From: an uncultured Bacteroidales bacterium
GTDB taxonomy: Bacteria; Bacteroidota; Bacteroidia; Bacteroidales; UBA932
Assembly (NCBI GenBank): GCA_934725015.1
Contig: CAKVAS010000001.1
Span: 1-64,000, forward strand
DNA length: 64,000 bases
Direction of reading: 5' to 3'
This document shows, one piece after another, positions 36,182 to 44,605 of this stretch (within the stretch, counting starts at the first letter, position 1; the number at the start of each line of letters is the position of its first letter). Both the position numbers and the translations under genes were made by a program. The notes beneath the pieces were generated by a model. That model ran no database searches. It was not told the origin of the DNA and saw nothing but the letters and a program-made list of their open reading frames with translations.

Positions 36182-38439
36182 TATCGTATTATTTCTGGCA
36201 TTGTCACCTTTTCCGGGTCGCAAATGTTACTTTCATCTTCCTGAACGCCATCAGGGCCATGCCCTAAAATGCCGTCAGCCGACCACGTCGTCGTGTTTAA
36301 TGTCGCTTCAGTATGAGAAATAGTCACAGAGCCCTTTTCGCTATTGCAGGATGCGATTGTTATCGCCTCGTCAGTGCACCCTATGATGCCGCCGACATAT
36401 ACCTCGGCATTCAAGTTCGGAGTGTGCCCGTTTTCAAACGACACCGCCCCTTCATTGACCAGACCACTTACGGACGAAGCCACATAGCCGAAGACTCCGC
36501 CGACATAAACGGCCTCTGTTTTTGGCCAATCCTGCCCGGACAGAACAGTCACGTCTGCCGTGTTTTCCACAGACGAACCGATTATTGCCGATGTTTTGGT
36601 GGATTCGCCGACACATCCGCCGACCCTCATCACCGCACCGCCGTTAGTGTTAATCTTTTTCAAGGTCACACTTCCAATATTTTTGATGTCCGACACTTCG
36701 GCAGTCCCTGCATTTGAACCTATGATTCCTCCAAGGAGCACAAACTGCCCCTGTTCGACGACAACAGTTGCCGCATTCGTAGTATGACCGGAGACAGTTC
36801 CGCTGTTAGCGCCTGCAACTCCACCGATCTTGCGGTTCTTGTTATAGCCCGATGCGGAAATACTCCCTTCCGGCTGATTATGACAGTATGTAATTGTGCC
36901 TTCATTGTTTCCCACTATTCCTCCGCAGCAGTCCGTATGCTGTCTATTGGACATTTTGGAACTTATTGATGAATTGTTGCAGCAGCTTTCTATAACCGAA
37001 GAAGACGAGGTTGAGCCGGCAATGCCACCAATATATATCGTCCTGGAAACCTTTTCTTTTGACAAATTCATTGTCAAAGCCCCAAGGTTCACGCAATCCT
37101 CAATTTTTCCGTTCTGAACTCTTGCGGCGATGCCTCCGACACGAAGAAGCATCTGTTTAGAAACCTTAATCTTGTCAGTCACTGAATATGCGACTTTCGT
37201 CGTGCAGCGCTGGATAAGTCCTCGACTGACATCAGCCAATACACCGTTATATCCTTCATAAAGCGTCTCCCCTTTCGCATCTTTACCCTCATGGAGGTCG
37301 GCGTCAGTCACCTCCACATCTGAAGCCCCTTCGACGGTAAGATCCTTGACGACTCCGAAATCATGTACTCCGGCGAACAAGGCCTTGCCGGAATTGAAGT
37401 TGCTGATGGTCTTTGAGTTGCCGTTGAAGCAGCCCTTGAACTTGTTGCCGCCGGTGTTTCCGATTGAAACAAAGGCCGCGTTTTCCTCGTCGGTGAGCGC
37501 GATGTCATTCATGAGCGTGGCGACAAGGGAGTTTTCCGTCCCTGCATAGACGCCGCTGTTGTAGTCCGCCGCGAACTTGATGAGCTCCGCCGCAGTCGTG
37601 ATTTCCACTCCGGTCTCCATTCCCGTCTGCTCAAAACTGAACTCAGGCATCTCATGCACGGTGCCCCTCTTCAGCGTCTTTGCCGAAGAGGACTTGGTCA
37701 TGACGCGGCCCTGCTTGTCCTGAATCTTGACCGTGAAGCCCTGAGGATATTCCCCTGCCGGCACGACGATGTAGGCCACCACCTGCGCGTCCGCAGCTAT
37801 GTTCCAGTCGACGTCGCAGCGAATCTTCCTGTCGGCGTCATTCACCGTCGCCGACGGAGTGAGGGCGCAGGTCGCATAATCAATGGCGAAGTCCCCGCAA
37901 ATCTGCTCTCCGCCATTTCCGGAGAACTCGATGCAGGAGAACTTTTCGGCATCCGCAGCAGGCTTGTTGACGGTCAGCTTCACGACCGAGCACAGATGGT
38001 CGAAGCTGAGGCTTGTACCCTCGGACGCGCAGGCGCACATCGGAGCGGCGGTCTCGGCGAAGCTGCCGGCCTTCCAGGTCTGAACGGCCGGGAGAGTCAC
38101 AGTGCCGGCATCCTTGTAGATTGAAGAAGGGAAAACCGCCGAATACGGGGCCTTGAGCGTCTCGTCGAACGAGAACTTGGCTGTCACCCCGTCAGAGATT
38201 TCGGCATCCTTTGAAGCAATGCCGTTCACCGTAATCCTGTCCCCTGCGGTCCATTTCACGGTCTTGTCATTTTCAAGCACGGTCTTAGTCTGTTCAGAGC
38301 CATCTGACACCTCTGACACAAAGCCCGCCATAAGGACAGTCCCCTCCGAAGTTTCAGGAGCATCAGCCAATCTGTCGTTGCAGCCTGCAACAATCATCGC
38401 GGTCAGCGCCACGGCTGACATAAACATATTCCTTTTCAT
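36181..38439 (-). CDS. Fimbrillin-like / GLUG-repeat lipoprotein
   Basis: 752 residues from the ATG at 38439 (signal MKRNMFMSAVALTAMIVAGC). An in-frame ATG at 38469, overlapping the stop of the small gene upstream, would add ten mostly charged residues and is less likely. The N-terminal 270 residues are fimbrillin/Mfa-like (VKWTAGDRITVNGIASKDAE, APYSAVFPSSIYKD, LSFDHLCSVVKLTV). The rest has about eight GLUG repeats (GGIAARVQNGKIEDCVNLG, GGIVGNNEGTITYCHN). It shares an architecture with adhesins and opens the ECF-controlled operon. A role in binding the locus substrate or the host surface is inference. Confidence 0.87.
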   Translation of the reverse strand: MKRNMFMSAVALTAMIVAGCNDRLADAPETSEGTVLMAGFVSEVSDGSEQTKTVLENDKTVKWTAGDRITVNGIASKDAEISDGVTAKFSFDETLKAPYSAVFPSSIYKDAGTVTLPAVQTWKAGSFAETAAPMCACASEGTSLSFDHLCSVVKLTVNKPAADAEKFSCIEFSGNGGEQICGDFAIDYATCALTPSATVNDADRKIRCDVDWNIAADAQVVAYIVVPAGEYPQGFTVKIQDKQGRVMTKSSSAKTLKRGTVHEMPEFSFEQTGMETGVEITTAAELIKFAADYNSGVYAGTENSLVATLMNDIALTDEENAAFVSIGNTGGNKFKGCFNGNSKTISNFNSGKALFAGVHDFGVVKDLTVEGASDVEVTDADLHEGKDAKGETLYEGYNGVLADVSRGLIQRCTTKVAYSVTDKIKVSKQMLLRVGGIAARVQNGKIEDCVNLGALTMNLSKEKVSRTIYIGGIAGSTSSSSVIESCCNNSSISSKMSNRQHTDCCGGIVGNNEGTITYCHNQPEGSISASGYNKNRKIGGVAGANSGTVSGHTTNAATVVVEQGQFVLLGGIIGSNAGTAEVSDIKNIGSVTLKKINTNGGAVMRVGGCVGESTKTSAIIGSSVENTADVTVLSGQDWPKTEAVYVGGVFGYVASSVSGLVNEGAVSFENGHTPNLNAEVYVGGIIGCTDEAITIASCNSEKGSVTISHTEATLNTTTWSADGILGHGPDGVQEDESNICDPEKVTMPEIIR

Positions 38440-38462
38440 TCTCTTTTCCGGTTTAAGTTCGG

Positions 38463-38606
38463 TCACCATGTTTCCTCCACGATTTTGTCGTAGTCGCCGA
38501 TTGTGGATTCATCCACGATTTTCGTGCTCGTCGCGAAACCGCCCTCCGGGCACACATAAACCTCCGCCACCGACGGAGACTCATAAGTTTTTCTGTTACA
38601 GTCCAT
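38463..38606 (-). CDS. Small Bacteroidales peptide of the 'ESPSVAEVYV' type
   Basis: A 47-residue protein (MDCNRKTYESPSVAEVYVCP start) with no signal peptide, acidic, ending DKIVEETW. Short proteins beginning KxYExPxxxVxxV and placed just before fimbrillin or GLUG lipoprotein genes are, by recall, common in Bacteroidales; their function is unknown. Start 38606 is preferred over 38660 because the family starts near there. Its TGA (38465-38463) overlaps a possible ATG of the next gene, so the two are co-transcribed. Confidence 0.65.
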   Translation of the reverse strand: MDCNRKTYESPSVAEVYVCPEGGFATSTKIVDESTIGDYDKIVEETW

Positions 38607-38736
38607 GTTATTATCCGGTTTTTGTTTTATTGTCATCGCGGCAAATGCCGCCTGTATCATAAAGACAAGAATATTCAGAATGCGGAACCTGAAATTCCGG
38701 ATTTTTTCAAAAAAAATTCCGGGGGCTTACCGCCTG

Positions 38737-38767
38737 TTGCATAATTCGGCGATAATCATTATCTTTG
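38737..38767 (+). promoter_or_regulatory. Promoter of rpsP-rimM
   Basis: TTG at 38737-38739, a 20-base spacer, and TATCTTTG at 38760-38767, a good match to the Bacteroidetes consensus, about 64 bases before the rpsP ATG. The divergent operon starting at 38606 must have its promoter in the same 225-base gap, but no clear box is seen for it. Confidence 0.8.
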
Positions 38768-38831
38768 CAGGCTTTTCCTCGGGAAGGAAGGCACAAGGTA
38801 ATTTTTATTAAACATTTAAAACAGATTCACA

Positions 38832-39389
38832 ATGGCTGTTAAAATTCGTCTTCAGCGCCACGGTAAGAAGAATTTCGCATTCTTCCACATTGTTGTGGCC
38901 GACACCCGCGCACCTCGCGACGGTCGTTACATCGAGCAGATCGGCTCTTACAACCCTAACACGAACCCTGCGACAATCGTCCTCGATTTCGACAAGGCTC
39001 TCAACTGGGTGAAGGTCGGTGCCGAGCTCACTCTCGTCACCCGCAGAATCCTCTCCTACGAGGGAGTGCTTCTCCGCAAGCATCTTGACGGCGGCGTGGC
39101 AAAGGGCGCACTCACTCAGGCGGACGCCGACACCAAGTTCGAAGCTTGGAAGGCCGCCAAGGAGGCTAAGGTGAACGCAAAGAAGGAAAGTCTCGTAAAG
39201 GCTGCCGACGCCAAGGCAAAGGCTGCCGCAGAGGCTGAGGCAAAGGTAAATCAGGAGCGCGCCGCAGCTCTTGCCAAGAAGGCTCAGGAAGCCGCTGAGG
39301 CTGCCAAGGCCGCAGAAGAGGCAAAGGCCGCCGAGGCTGCTGCCGCCGCTGCCGAGGCTGAGGCAACAGAGGCTCCTGCCGAGGCTTAA
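38832..39389 (+). CDS. rpsP: 30S ribosomal protein S16
   Basis: A 185-residue small-subunit protein. The core is MAVKIRLQRHGKKNFAFFHI, VVADTRAPRDGRYIEQIGSY, DKALNWVKVGAELTLVTRRI. From about residue 115 there is an Ala/Lys/Glu-rich coiled extension (AKAKAAAEAEAKVNQERAAA), the long form usual in Bacteroidetes and about twice the length of E. coli S16. It is first of a two-gene unit with rimM, 17 bases apart, and has a clear primary promoter. Confidence 0.97.
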   Translation: MAVKIRLQRHGKKNFAFFHIVVADTRAPRDGRYIEQIGSYNPNTNPATIVLDFDKALNWVKVGAELTLVTRRILSYEGVLLRKHLDGGVAKGALTQADADTKFEAWKAAKEAKVNAKKESLVKAADAKAKAAAEAEAKVNQERAAALAKKAQEAAEAAKAAEEAKAAEAAAAAAEAEATEAPAEA

Positions 39390-39406
39390 TTTAACCAAGA
39401 TTTCCT

Positions 39407-39985
39407 TTGGAAAACCTGCTTAAAATAGCCAAGGTAAGCAAGTCGGACGGGCAGGACGGAGCTGTAGTCTTGAGCTTTCTTTCGTTCGACCCCGACGATT
39501 TGGAGATTTCGGAACCGGTGTTCGTCTATTTTGACGGGCTGCCGGTTCCTTTTTTCATTGAAAGCTTCACCCGCAGGGGGGCGGGCAAGGCCGTCGTGCG
39601 TCTGAATGACGTCCGCAGCTTCGAGGACGCGGAGGAACTTGTCGGGAAGGAGGTCTTCGTCGAGGACGAGGGTGAATATGAAGATGACGCGGACCTGGTC
39701 GGATGGACGGTGGCGACGGTGAGCGCGGACAAGGCTGACGGCGGCTCGCGCGGGAAGGTGTCCCCGGCGGTTCTGGGCAAGGTCACGAACTTTCTCGACA
39801 TTCCGTCGAACCCCTGCATAGAGGTGACGCCCGACGGCTGCGGCACAGAAGGCTCCGGAGACACAAAAGCCTCCGGCACAAAAAATGGAGCGGTGATTAT
39901 TCCGCTCCATGAAGATTTCATCGTTTCGGCCGACCCGGAGACACGCACGCTCGTGATGTCGCTCCCCGAAGGGCTGATAGGCTAA
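39407..39985 (+). CDS. rimM: Ribosome maturation factor RimM
   Basis: 192 residues, likely starting with TTG (MENLLKIAKVSKSDGQDGAV). The RimM N-domain (EPVFVYFDGLPVPFFIESF, VRLNDVRSFEDAEELVGKEV) and PRC-barrel end (LGKVTNFLDIPSNPCIEV, GAVIIPLHEDFIV) are visible. RimM binds S19 in the 30S head during assembly and is commonly encoded behind rpsP. Two Gly/Asp/Ser-rich loops (SADKADGGSRGKVSPAV; GCGTEGSGDTKASGTKNG) interrupt the PRC barrel and look like lineage-specific insertions. Confidence 0.92.
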   Translation: MENLLKIAKVSKSDGQDGAVVLSFLSFDPDDLEISEPVFVYFDGLPVPFFIESFTRRGAGKAVVRLNDVRSFEDAEELVGKEVFVEDEGEYEDDADLVGWTVATVSADKADGGSRGKVSPAVLGKVTNFLDIPSNPCIEVTPDGCGTEGSGDTKASGTKNGAVIIPLHEDFIVSADPETRTLVMSLPEGLIG

Positions 39986-40030
39986 ATTTCTCTTGCTCCG
40001 GTTCTCGGAGGGACGAGACATTTATTTCTT

Positions 40031-40672
40031 CTAAAGACTGTTCCTGAGGTTCTGATAGAACACGGCCTGCGATGTCTGATAGTAAGGCACGAACCAGAGG
40101 AAACCGATTCCGCCTGTGAGGCAGGCAAGGAAGAACCATCCTATGAAGCTGAGCTGCAGCCAGAACAGGTTGAACTTCTGTCCGACCATCATCTGCTGGC
40201 TTTTTCTGATTGCCTCGCGTACCGAAAGTTCCGGATTGTCGATGAGGATGTACGGTGTCATCGAGTATGAATATGCCTTTATGATGCCCGGAATGATGAG
40301 AAGAAGCATCCAGAGACAAGTGAAAATCTGAACCAATATCATTCCTCCGATTGCCCGCCAATAAATCTTGAAACCGTAGCCGAAGCTGTTGGAGAGAACA
40401 TCCCCGTTTGAATAGACATACAGAGCGTTGAATGCGTAGGAGAATCCCACGCCAAGCGGGATGATAACGAAAACGCTCAAAAGGAAAGAGCCGCCGTTAA
40501 GCCCGAGCAAAGTCCCCAACGCATCGGGATTGTACAGTTGGTAGAGCGATGTGGCTCCGGAAGCCACGCACGAAATGACTGAAACGACGAGGGTTGCGAG
40601 CACCGCCGGTGCCCAGTTGCCCTTAAGCGCGGCGAGAGCCGCATTTTTGAATTCCTGGTTAGTTGTCATCAT
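40031..40672 (-). CDS. DUF975-family membrane protein
   Basis: 213 residues with about five hydrophobic helices (VLATLVVSVISCVASGATSL, FLLSVFVIIPLGVGFSYAF, FTCLWMLLLIIPGIIKAYSY, SFIGWFFLACLTGGIGFLWF). The signature YSMTPYILIDNPELSVREAI and KSQQMMVGQKFNLFWL are those of DUF975, whose role is unknown. It lies behind dapF on the same strand. Repeat element C ends 4 bases before its ATG (40672; an ATG at 40669 is also possible), so its leader is made of that element. Confidence 0.9.
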   Translation of the reverse strand: MMTTNQEFKNAALAALKGNWAPAVLATLVVSVISCVASGATSLYQLYNPDALGTLLGLNGGSFLLSVFVIIPLGVGFSYAFNALYVYSNGDVLSNSFGYGFKIYWRAIGGMILVQIFTCLWMLLLIIPGIIKAYSYSMTPYILIDNPELSVREAIRKSQQMMVGQKFNLFWLQLSFIGWFFLACLTGGIGFLWFVPYYQTSQAVFYQNLRNSL

Positions 40673-40675
40673 GAT

Positions 40676-40781
40676 GATTTGAGTTATCTTTTGGGTCTAT
40701 ATTTATTTTCTCATCGGTCACATACGCCCGGTATGCTCCCTCTTCGAAAAGAAATCCATCCTCAAAAATCTGACTCAAATC
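40676..40781 (-). repeat. Dispersed hairpin element, copy C, abutting the DUF975 start
   Basis: The best-preserved copy (106 bp). Perfect end arms GATTTGAGT and ACTCAAATC, central stem CATAC-cgggc-GTATG, in sense orientation with the DUF975 gene. It lies between dapF (stop at 40870) and the DUF975 start at 40672. Confidence 0.88.
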
Positions 40782-40869
40782 TCCGAGCAGCTAATTCGAG
40801 TATTCAAGTTGTCCAAGTCGCTGAGTTAGACTTTGAGAATGCAAAAATAATGTTTTTGAGTGAAATATT

Positions 40870-41874
40870 CTACAATATGTCGATTTTTGCTACGAGAGTC
40901 GCCGGGCCGGTGAGCCAGACATCCGTGAAAAGCGGGGCTTCGGGGTCGTGTGATGAGGCTGCGGATTCTTGGGCAGGGGCGGCGGAGCCATGAGCGGTCG
41001 GAATGTGCGATGAGGCTGACACACCCTGAACGGAAACATCGCAGCCTTGAGCGGCCGTAGCGGTGCGGAGGATGTCTTCGGGACGACAGTGCGGGAGGAA
41101 ATCGACGGAGAGGCGGTCGTTGAGGGCATCGACCTCGTAGTGAAGCGCGCCGGTCATGAAATCGCGGGAAGCGGGCGCAATGCCGCTGAGCCAGGCAACG
41201 ACTGCGGAGGCCGTGATTCCTGTCCCGCAGGCGCAGGTCTCAGCCTCGACTCCCTTCTCGAAAGTCCTGACCTTCAGAGGATTGCCCGGAAGAACGAAAT
41301 TCACGTTCACCCCAAGAGGAGCAAACTCCGGAGTCCATCTGAGGTTACGCCCCTGCCTATCAACATATTTCTCATCAACGGGACCGTCGAGCAGGCGCAC
41401 GAAATGCCTCGTCCCGGTGTCTATGAACCAGCCGAAAACTGCATGGTCGGCCTTCAGGGAATCATAATGCCGGGCCACGGAAATGTCACGCATCTTCAGC
41501 CGCACTGTCCGGCTCTTCATGTCTCCGGACATACCGTTCCCGAGTACATAAGCTCCGTGCGGACCGTCAGGTCCGGCAAACGCCCAGCAGCCGTCTTCGG
41601 CAGCAGGCCTGAGCCCGAGAAAGTCGGCGAAGGCCACTATGCAGCGCCCGCCGTTCCCGCACATCATCCCTCCGGAACCGTCGGAATTGTAATAGCCCAT
41701 CGTGAAATCGAAGCCGTCGCCCCCGTCTCCGAGCAGCATCACCCCGTCGCCCCCCACGCCGTAGTGACGGTCACATATTTCCGAAATGTACCTCTCCGTC
41801 AGACGGATGCTCCCGTCGCGGTTGTCGGCGACAAGGAAATCGTTTCCCGCCCCGTTATATTTATAAAATGTCAT
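40870..41874 (-). CDS. dapF: Diaminopimelate epimerase with a C-terminal loop insertion
   Basis: 334 residues interconverting LL- and meso-diaminopimelate. It begins MTFYKYNGAGNDFLVADNRD and has both catalytic cysteines in MMCGNGGRCIVAF and ETCACGTGITASA. ATG 41874 is preferred over a TTG four codons upstream. Between the strand NDRLSVDFLP and the final FTDVWLTGPATLVAKIDI is a low-complexity stretch of about 50 residues (SASSHIPTAHGSAAPAQESA), making it longer than the usual 270-280. Last gene of the lysine/DAP cluster, separated from dapD by about 100 bases. Confidence 0.95.
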   Translation of the reverse strand: MTFYKYNGAGNDFLVADNRDGSIRLTERYISEICDRHYGVGGDGVMLLGDGGDGFDFTMGYYNSDGSGGMMCGNGGRCIVAFADFLGLRPAAEDGCWAFAGPDGPHGAYVLGNGMSGDMKSRTVRLKMRDISVARHYDSLKADHAVFGWFIDTGTRHFVRLLDGPVDEKYVDRQGRNLRWTPEFAPLGVNVNFVLPGNPLKVRTFEKGVEAETCACGTGITASAVVAWLSGIAPASRDFMTGALHYEVDALNDRLSVDFLPHCRPEDILRTATAAQGCDVSVQGVSASSHIPTAHGSAAPAQESAASSHDPEAPLFTDVWLTGPATLVAKIDIL

Positions 41875-41978
41875 TTCCCCAATCAAGTTTTATATTCCTC
41901 GCGCCCAAGCGAACAGCACAGCCCGGCAGATTTCCCGCCGACAATACCGCAGCACTCCTATCGCTTAAAATCAAGCAT

Positions 41979-42734
41979 TTACCTCAGCAAATCCTCAAGC
42001 CGTATGGAACCTGAGGTCTTGGCGTCGCGATATTTCACGATTACGGGGCAATAGAGATGAATCCCCGCAGCCGCTCCCGGCCCATGGGTCACGGGTCTTG
42101 AACCCGCCACGACCACAGCACCTTCAGGAATCACAATCTGCCCGGAGTCGTTACGCCGTATCCACTCTCCCGTCGTGGCGTCATAAACCGAAGTGGATGA
42201 ATTGATTATCACCCCTGTGCCTATAACGGCGCCGGATTTCACGACCGTTCCCTCATAGATTCCGCAGTTTCCGCCGATGAACACGTCGTCCTCGATTATG
42301 ACAGGCAGCGCCCCGACCGGCTCAAGCACACCCCCGAGCTGCGAGGCCGCCGAGAGATGCACCCTCTTCCCGACCTGAGCGCAGGAGCCCACCAGCGCAT
42401 GGGAGTCTATCATCGTCCCCTCATCGACATACGCCCCTATGTTCACATACGCCGGGGGCATCACCACAACGCTCTTCGCCAGAAACGCCCCCCTGCGGAC
42501 GCTGCTTCCGCCGGGCACCAGACGCACCCCGTCCGACGGAGAGAAATGCCGCGCAGGCACCGTGTCCTTATCGACGAACTCCCCCATCTGCACGAGCGTC
42601 CCGACCCTGAACCCGTCCAGAATCCGCTCCTTCACCTCAACATTCACGACCCATTCCCCGGCAACTTTCTCCGCCACGCGGAGCTCCCCGCTCTCAAGGT
42701 CATCGCAAAAATCTGAAAATTCCTGTTTTGTCAT
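41979..42734 (-). CDS. dapD: Tetrahydrodipicolinate N-succinyltransferase
   Basis: 251 residues with a left-handed parallel beta-helix. Typical DapD motifs are VRLVPGGSSVRRGAFLAKSV, MPPAYVNIGAYVDEGTMIDS, SCAQVGKRVHLSAASQLGG and IIEDDVFIGGNCGIYEGTVV. It transfers succinyl from succinyl-CoA to tetrahydrodipicolinate. ATG 42734 (MTKQEFSDF) was chosen; an ATG 27 bases upstream (MIVLFNDSS) is also possible. It is somewhat short at the N-terminus, where most DapD proteins have a helical domain of about 90-100 residues. Presence of DapD implies the succinylase route and makes the M20 enzyme of the cluster a probable DapE. Confidence 0.94.
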   Translation of the reverse strand: MTKQEFSDFCDDLESGELRVAEKVAGEWVVNVEVKERILDGFRVGTLVQMGEFVDKDTVPARHFSPSDGVRLVPGGSSVRRGAFLAKSVVVMPPAYVNIGAYVDEGTMIDSHALVGSCAQVGKRVHLSAASQLGGVLEPVGALPVIIEDDVFIGGNCGIYEGTVVKSGAVIGTGVIINSSTSVYDATTGEWIRRNDSGQIVIPEGAVVVAGSRPVTHGPGAAAGIHLYCPVIVKYRDAKTSGSIRLEDLLR

Positions 42735-42813
42735 ACTACTATCATTAAATAAGACTATCATCTCCGGCAAGTTCTCTCCCGAATGCACGAGATTGCGACA
42801 CTTTTTATAAGAA

Positions 42814-43794
42814 TCAGAGACCGGCGGCAGATGCTCCGAACTCGGAAACGAGCTTCCGCATAAGCTCGACGGTCGAAGGCTGGGCGGGAACGAGAGGAAG
42901 TCGCAACTCGTTGGCAATCAAGCCCATTTCAGAGAGGGCTGCCTTGATTGGAATCGGATTGCTCTCCACGAAGCAGGCCGAGAAGAACGGGCGGAGGCGG
43001 AAATAGAGGCGCTCGGCGGCAATCATGTCAAGTTCGCCGCCCACTAGTTCGCCTGTTCCAATTTTGTCATTGCAGACCCTCGGAGCGCCGAGAGCCTCGA
43101 CGAAATTCACCATCATCTCCGGGAAGGCGTTGGAAGCCACGCTTATCACGCCCTTCGCCCCCGCCGTCATGAACGCCATAGTCAGGTCGTCGTCGCCGCT
43201 CAGCACGGAGAAGCCCTCCGGAGCCCCGGCAAGGATGTCCGCCACCTGGGAATACTTTCCGGAAGCCTCCTTCACCGCCACGATGTTAGGAAGCTCATGC
43301 GCGAGCTTCAGGCAGGTGTCCGGCTCCATGTTCGCCCCGGTGCGTCCCGGAACATTGTAAATCACAATCGGCTTGTCTGTCGATTCGGCCACGGCCTTGA
43401 AATACTCGTACTGCCCCCGCTGCGTGGGCTTGTTGTAGTACGGGACGACGATGAGGAACGCATCCGCGCCGTGAGGAGAGAAGAACTCTATGTTTCGGAC
43501 AGTCTGCCGCAGCGAGTTGGTGCCCGCGCCGACAAGCAGAGGGGTCTTCTTCCCTCCCGCAAGCTCGTGAGCCTCGACAATTTCACGGCAGCGGACAAGC
43601 AGCTGTAGCTTCTCGTCGTTTTCAAGGCATGGAGCCTCGCCCGTCGTGCCGAGCGGCACAAGAAAATGAATCCCCGCCTCAAGCTGTCTGAGCACGAGCT
43701 TCTCGAATGCGCAGAAATCGACGTCTCCGTCCCTGAACGGAGTGACCATCGCGGTCCCGCAACCGGTAAAGAGCATTTTTTCCTTCATAGTCAT
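42814..43794 (-). CDS. dapA: 4-hydroxy-tetrahydrodipicolinate synthase
   Basis: 326 residues, a TIM-barrel condensing pyruvate with aspartate semialdehyde. Visible are LVPLGTTGEAPCL, the catalytic Tyr in VIYNVPGRTGANM and the Schiff-base Lys in NIVAVKEASGKYS. Start 43794 (MTMKEKMLFTG); an ATG at 43788 is nearly as good. Between EALGAP and ERLYFRL an extra loop of roughly 15 residues (RVCNDKIGTGELVGGELD) is present compared with my memory of the family. It lies 58 bases behind dapB and 79 before dapD. Confidence 0.96.
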   Translation of the reverse strand: MTMKEKMLFTGCGTAMVTPFRDGDVDFCAFEKLVLRQLEAGIHFLVPLGTTGEAPCLENDEKLQLLVRCREIVEAHELAGGKKTPLLVGAGTNSLRQTVRNIEFFSPHGADAFLIVVPYYNKPTQRGQYEYFKAVAESTDKPIVIYNVPGRTGANMEPDTCLKLAHELPNIVAVKEASGKYSQVADILAGAPEGFSVLSGDDDLTMAFMTAGAKGVISVASNAFPEMMVNFVEALGAPRVCNDKIGTGELVGGELDMIAAERLYFRLRPFFSACFVESNPIPIKAALSEMGLIANELRLPLVPAQPSTVELMRKLVSEFGASAAGL

Positions 43795-43852
43795 AAAGTA
43801 TTTTCGACGAAAAACGGACCGCGGCAATAGCCGGGCCATAAAAATCCGAAAT

Positions 43853-44524
43853 TCAGGCAGTTACCAAATCCTGAAACCTGTGGACGCCGGACAGAGTTTC
43901 CGTAAGCGTCGCTGCATAAACCGCGCCCTGCGCCAGTCCGACACGGGAGAAAGCCTCGTGACTTATGGTTATGCGGTCGTTCAGCCCCTCGAATCCGACG
44001 GTGTGTATGCCCGGAATCTCGCCGCAGCGCACGGACTGGATTGCCACCTCGCCGCCCATCCCGGCATCGACGATTTCCGCGATGGACTTCGCCGTTCCGC
44101 TCGGAGCGTCGAGCTTGTGGATGTGGTGCATCTCTATTATATAGGGCATATATCCTCCCGCCGCGCCTAGCTTCTTCGACAAAAGCGCGACGGCGGCATA
44201 GAGGACATTCACGCCTATCGAGAAATTCGACGCGTAAATCATTGTGGTTCCGCACTTTCTGAAGCACTTCACCACCTCGTCCTCAATGTCGTTCCATCCG
44301 GTAGTTCCTACAACCGCAGCCTTGAAGTTCTCCGCAATGAAGCGGTAGTTCTCCCTGAATGCGGTCGGCGTGGTGAAGTCTATGCACACGCACTCCGACG
44401 CCGTTTCCTTAGGCACGGAACAGATGTCATCTGTCGCGAGAACAAGCCCTATACCCTTGGATTTCAGTTCATTCTCTATGATGTGGCCCATCTTTCCGTA
44501 GCCGCTGATTATTGCCTTTATCAT
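43853..44524 (-). CDS. dapB: 4-hydroxy-tetrahydrodipicolinate reductase
   Basis: 223 residues using NAD(P)H to reduce the DapA product. The nucleotide-binding start is IKAIISGYGKMGHIIE (Gly-x-x-Gly-x-Met-Gly variant), with VVGTTGWND and the catalytic motif EMHHIHKLDAPSGTAKSIAE. It is shorter than E. coli DapB (273), because the N-terminal Rossmann part is compact, as in other Bacteroidetes enzymes. ATG 44524 gives the correct start. Between lysC and dapB lies an inverted GTCATTTCGA-type repeat. Confidence 0.95.
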   Translation of the reverse strand: MIKAIISGYGKMGHIIENELKSKGIGLVLATDDICSVPKETASECVCIDFTTPTAFRENYRFIAENFKAAVVGTTGWNDIEDEVVKCFRKCGTTMIYASNFSIGVNVLYAAVALLSKKLGAAGGYMPYIIEMHHIHKLDAPSGTAKSIAEIVDAGMGGEVAIQSVRCGEIPGIHTVGFEGLNDRITISHEAFSRVGLAQGAVYAATLTETLSGVHRFQDLVTA

Positions 44525-44569
44525 ATTGTTTGTTTTTGGGGGTTCAGATTTATTTATGTTTATGTTTAT

Positions 44570-44604
44570 AGATTTCTCCACTCGCTCCGCTCGGTCGAAA
44601 TGAC
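44570..44604 (-). repeat. Short dispersed repeat between lysC and dapB
   Basis: On the minus strand it reads GTCATTTCGACCGAGCGGAG, then CGAGTGGAGAAATCT. It begins 2 bases after the lysC stop codon and is related to 11598-11623. It inserts about 80 bases between two genes otherwise expected to be tightly packed. Confidence 0.65.
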
Positions 44605-44605
44605 A

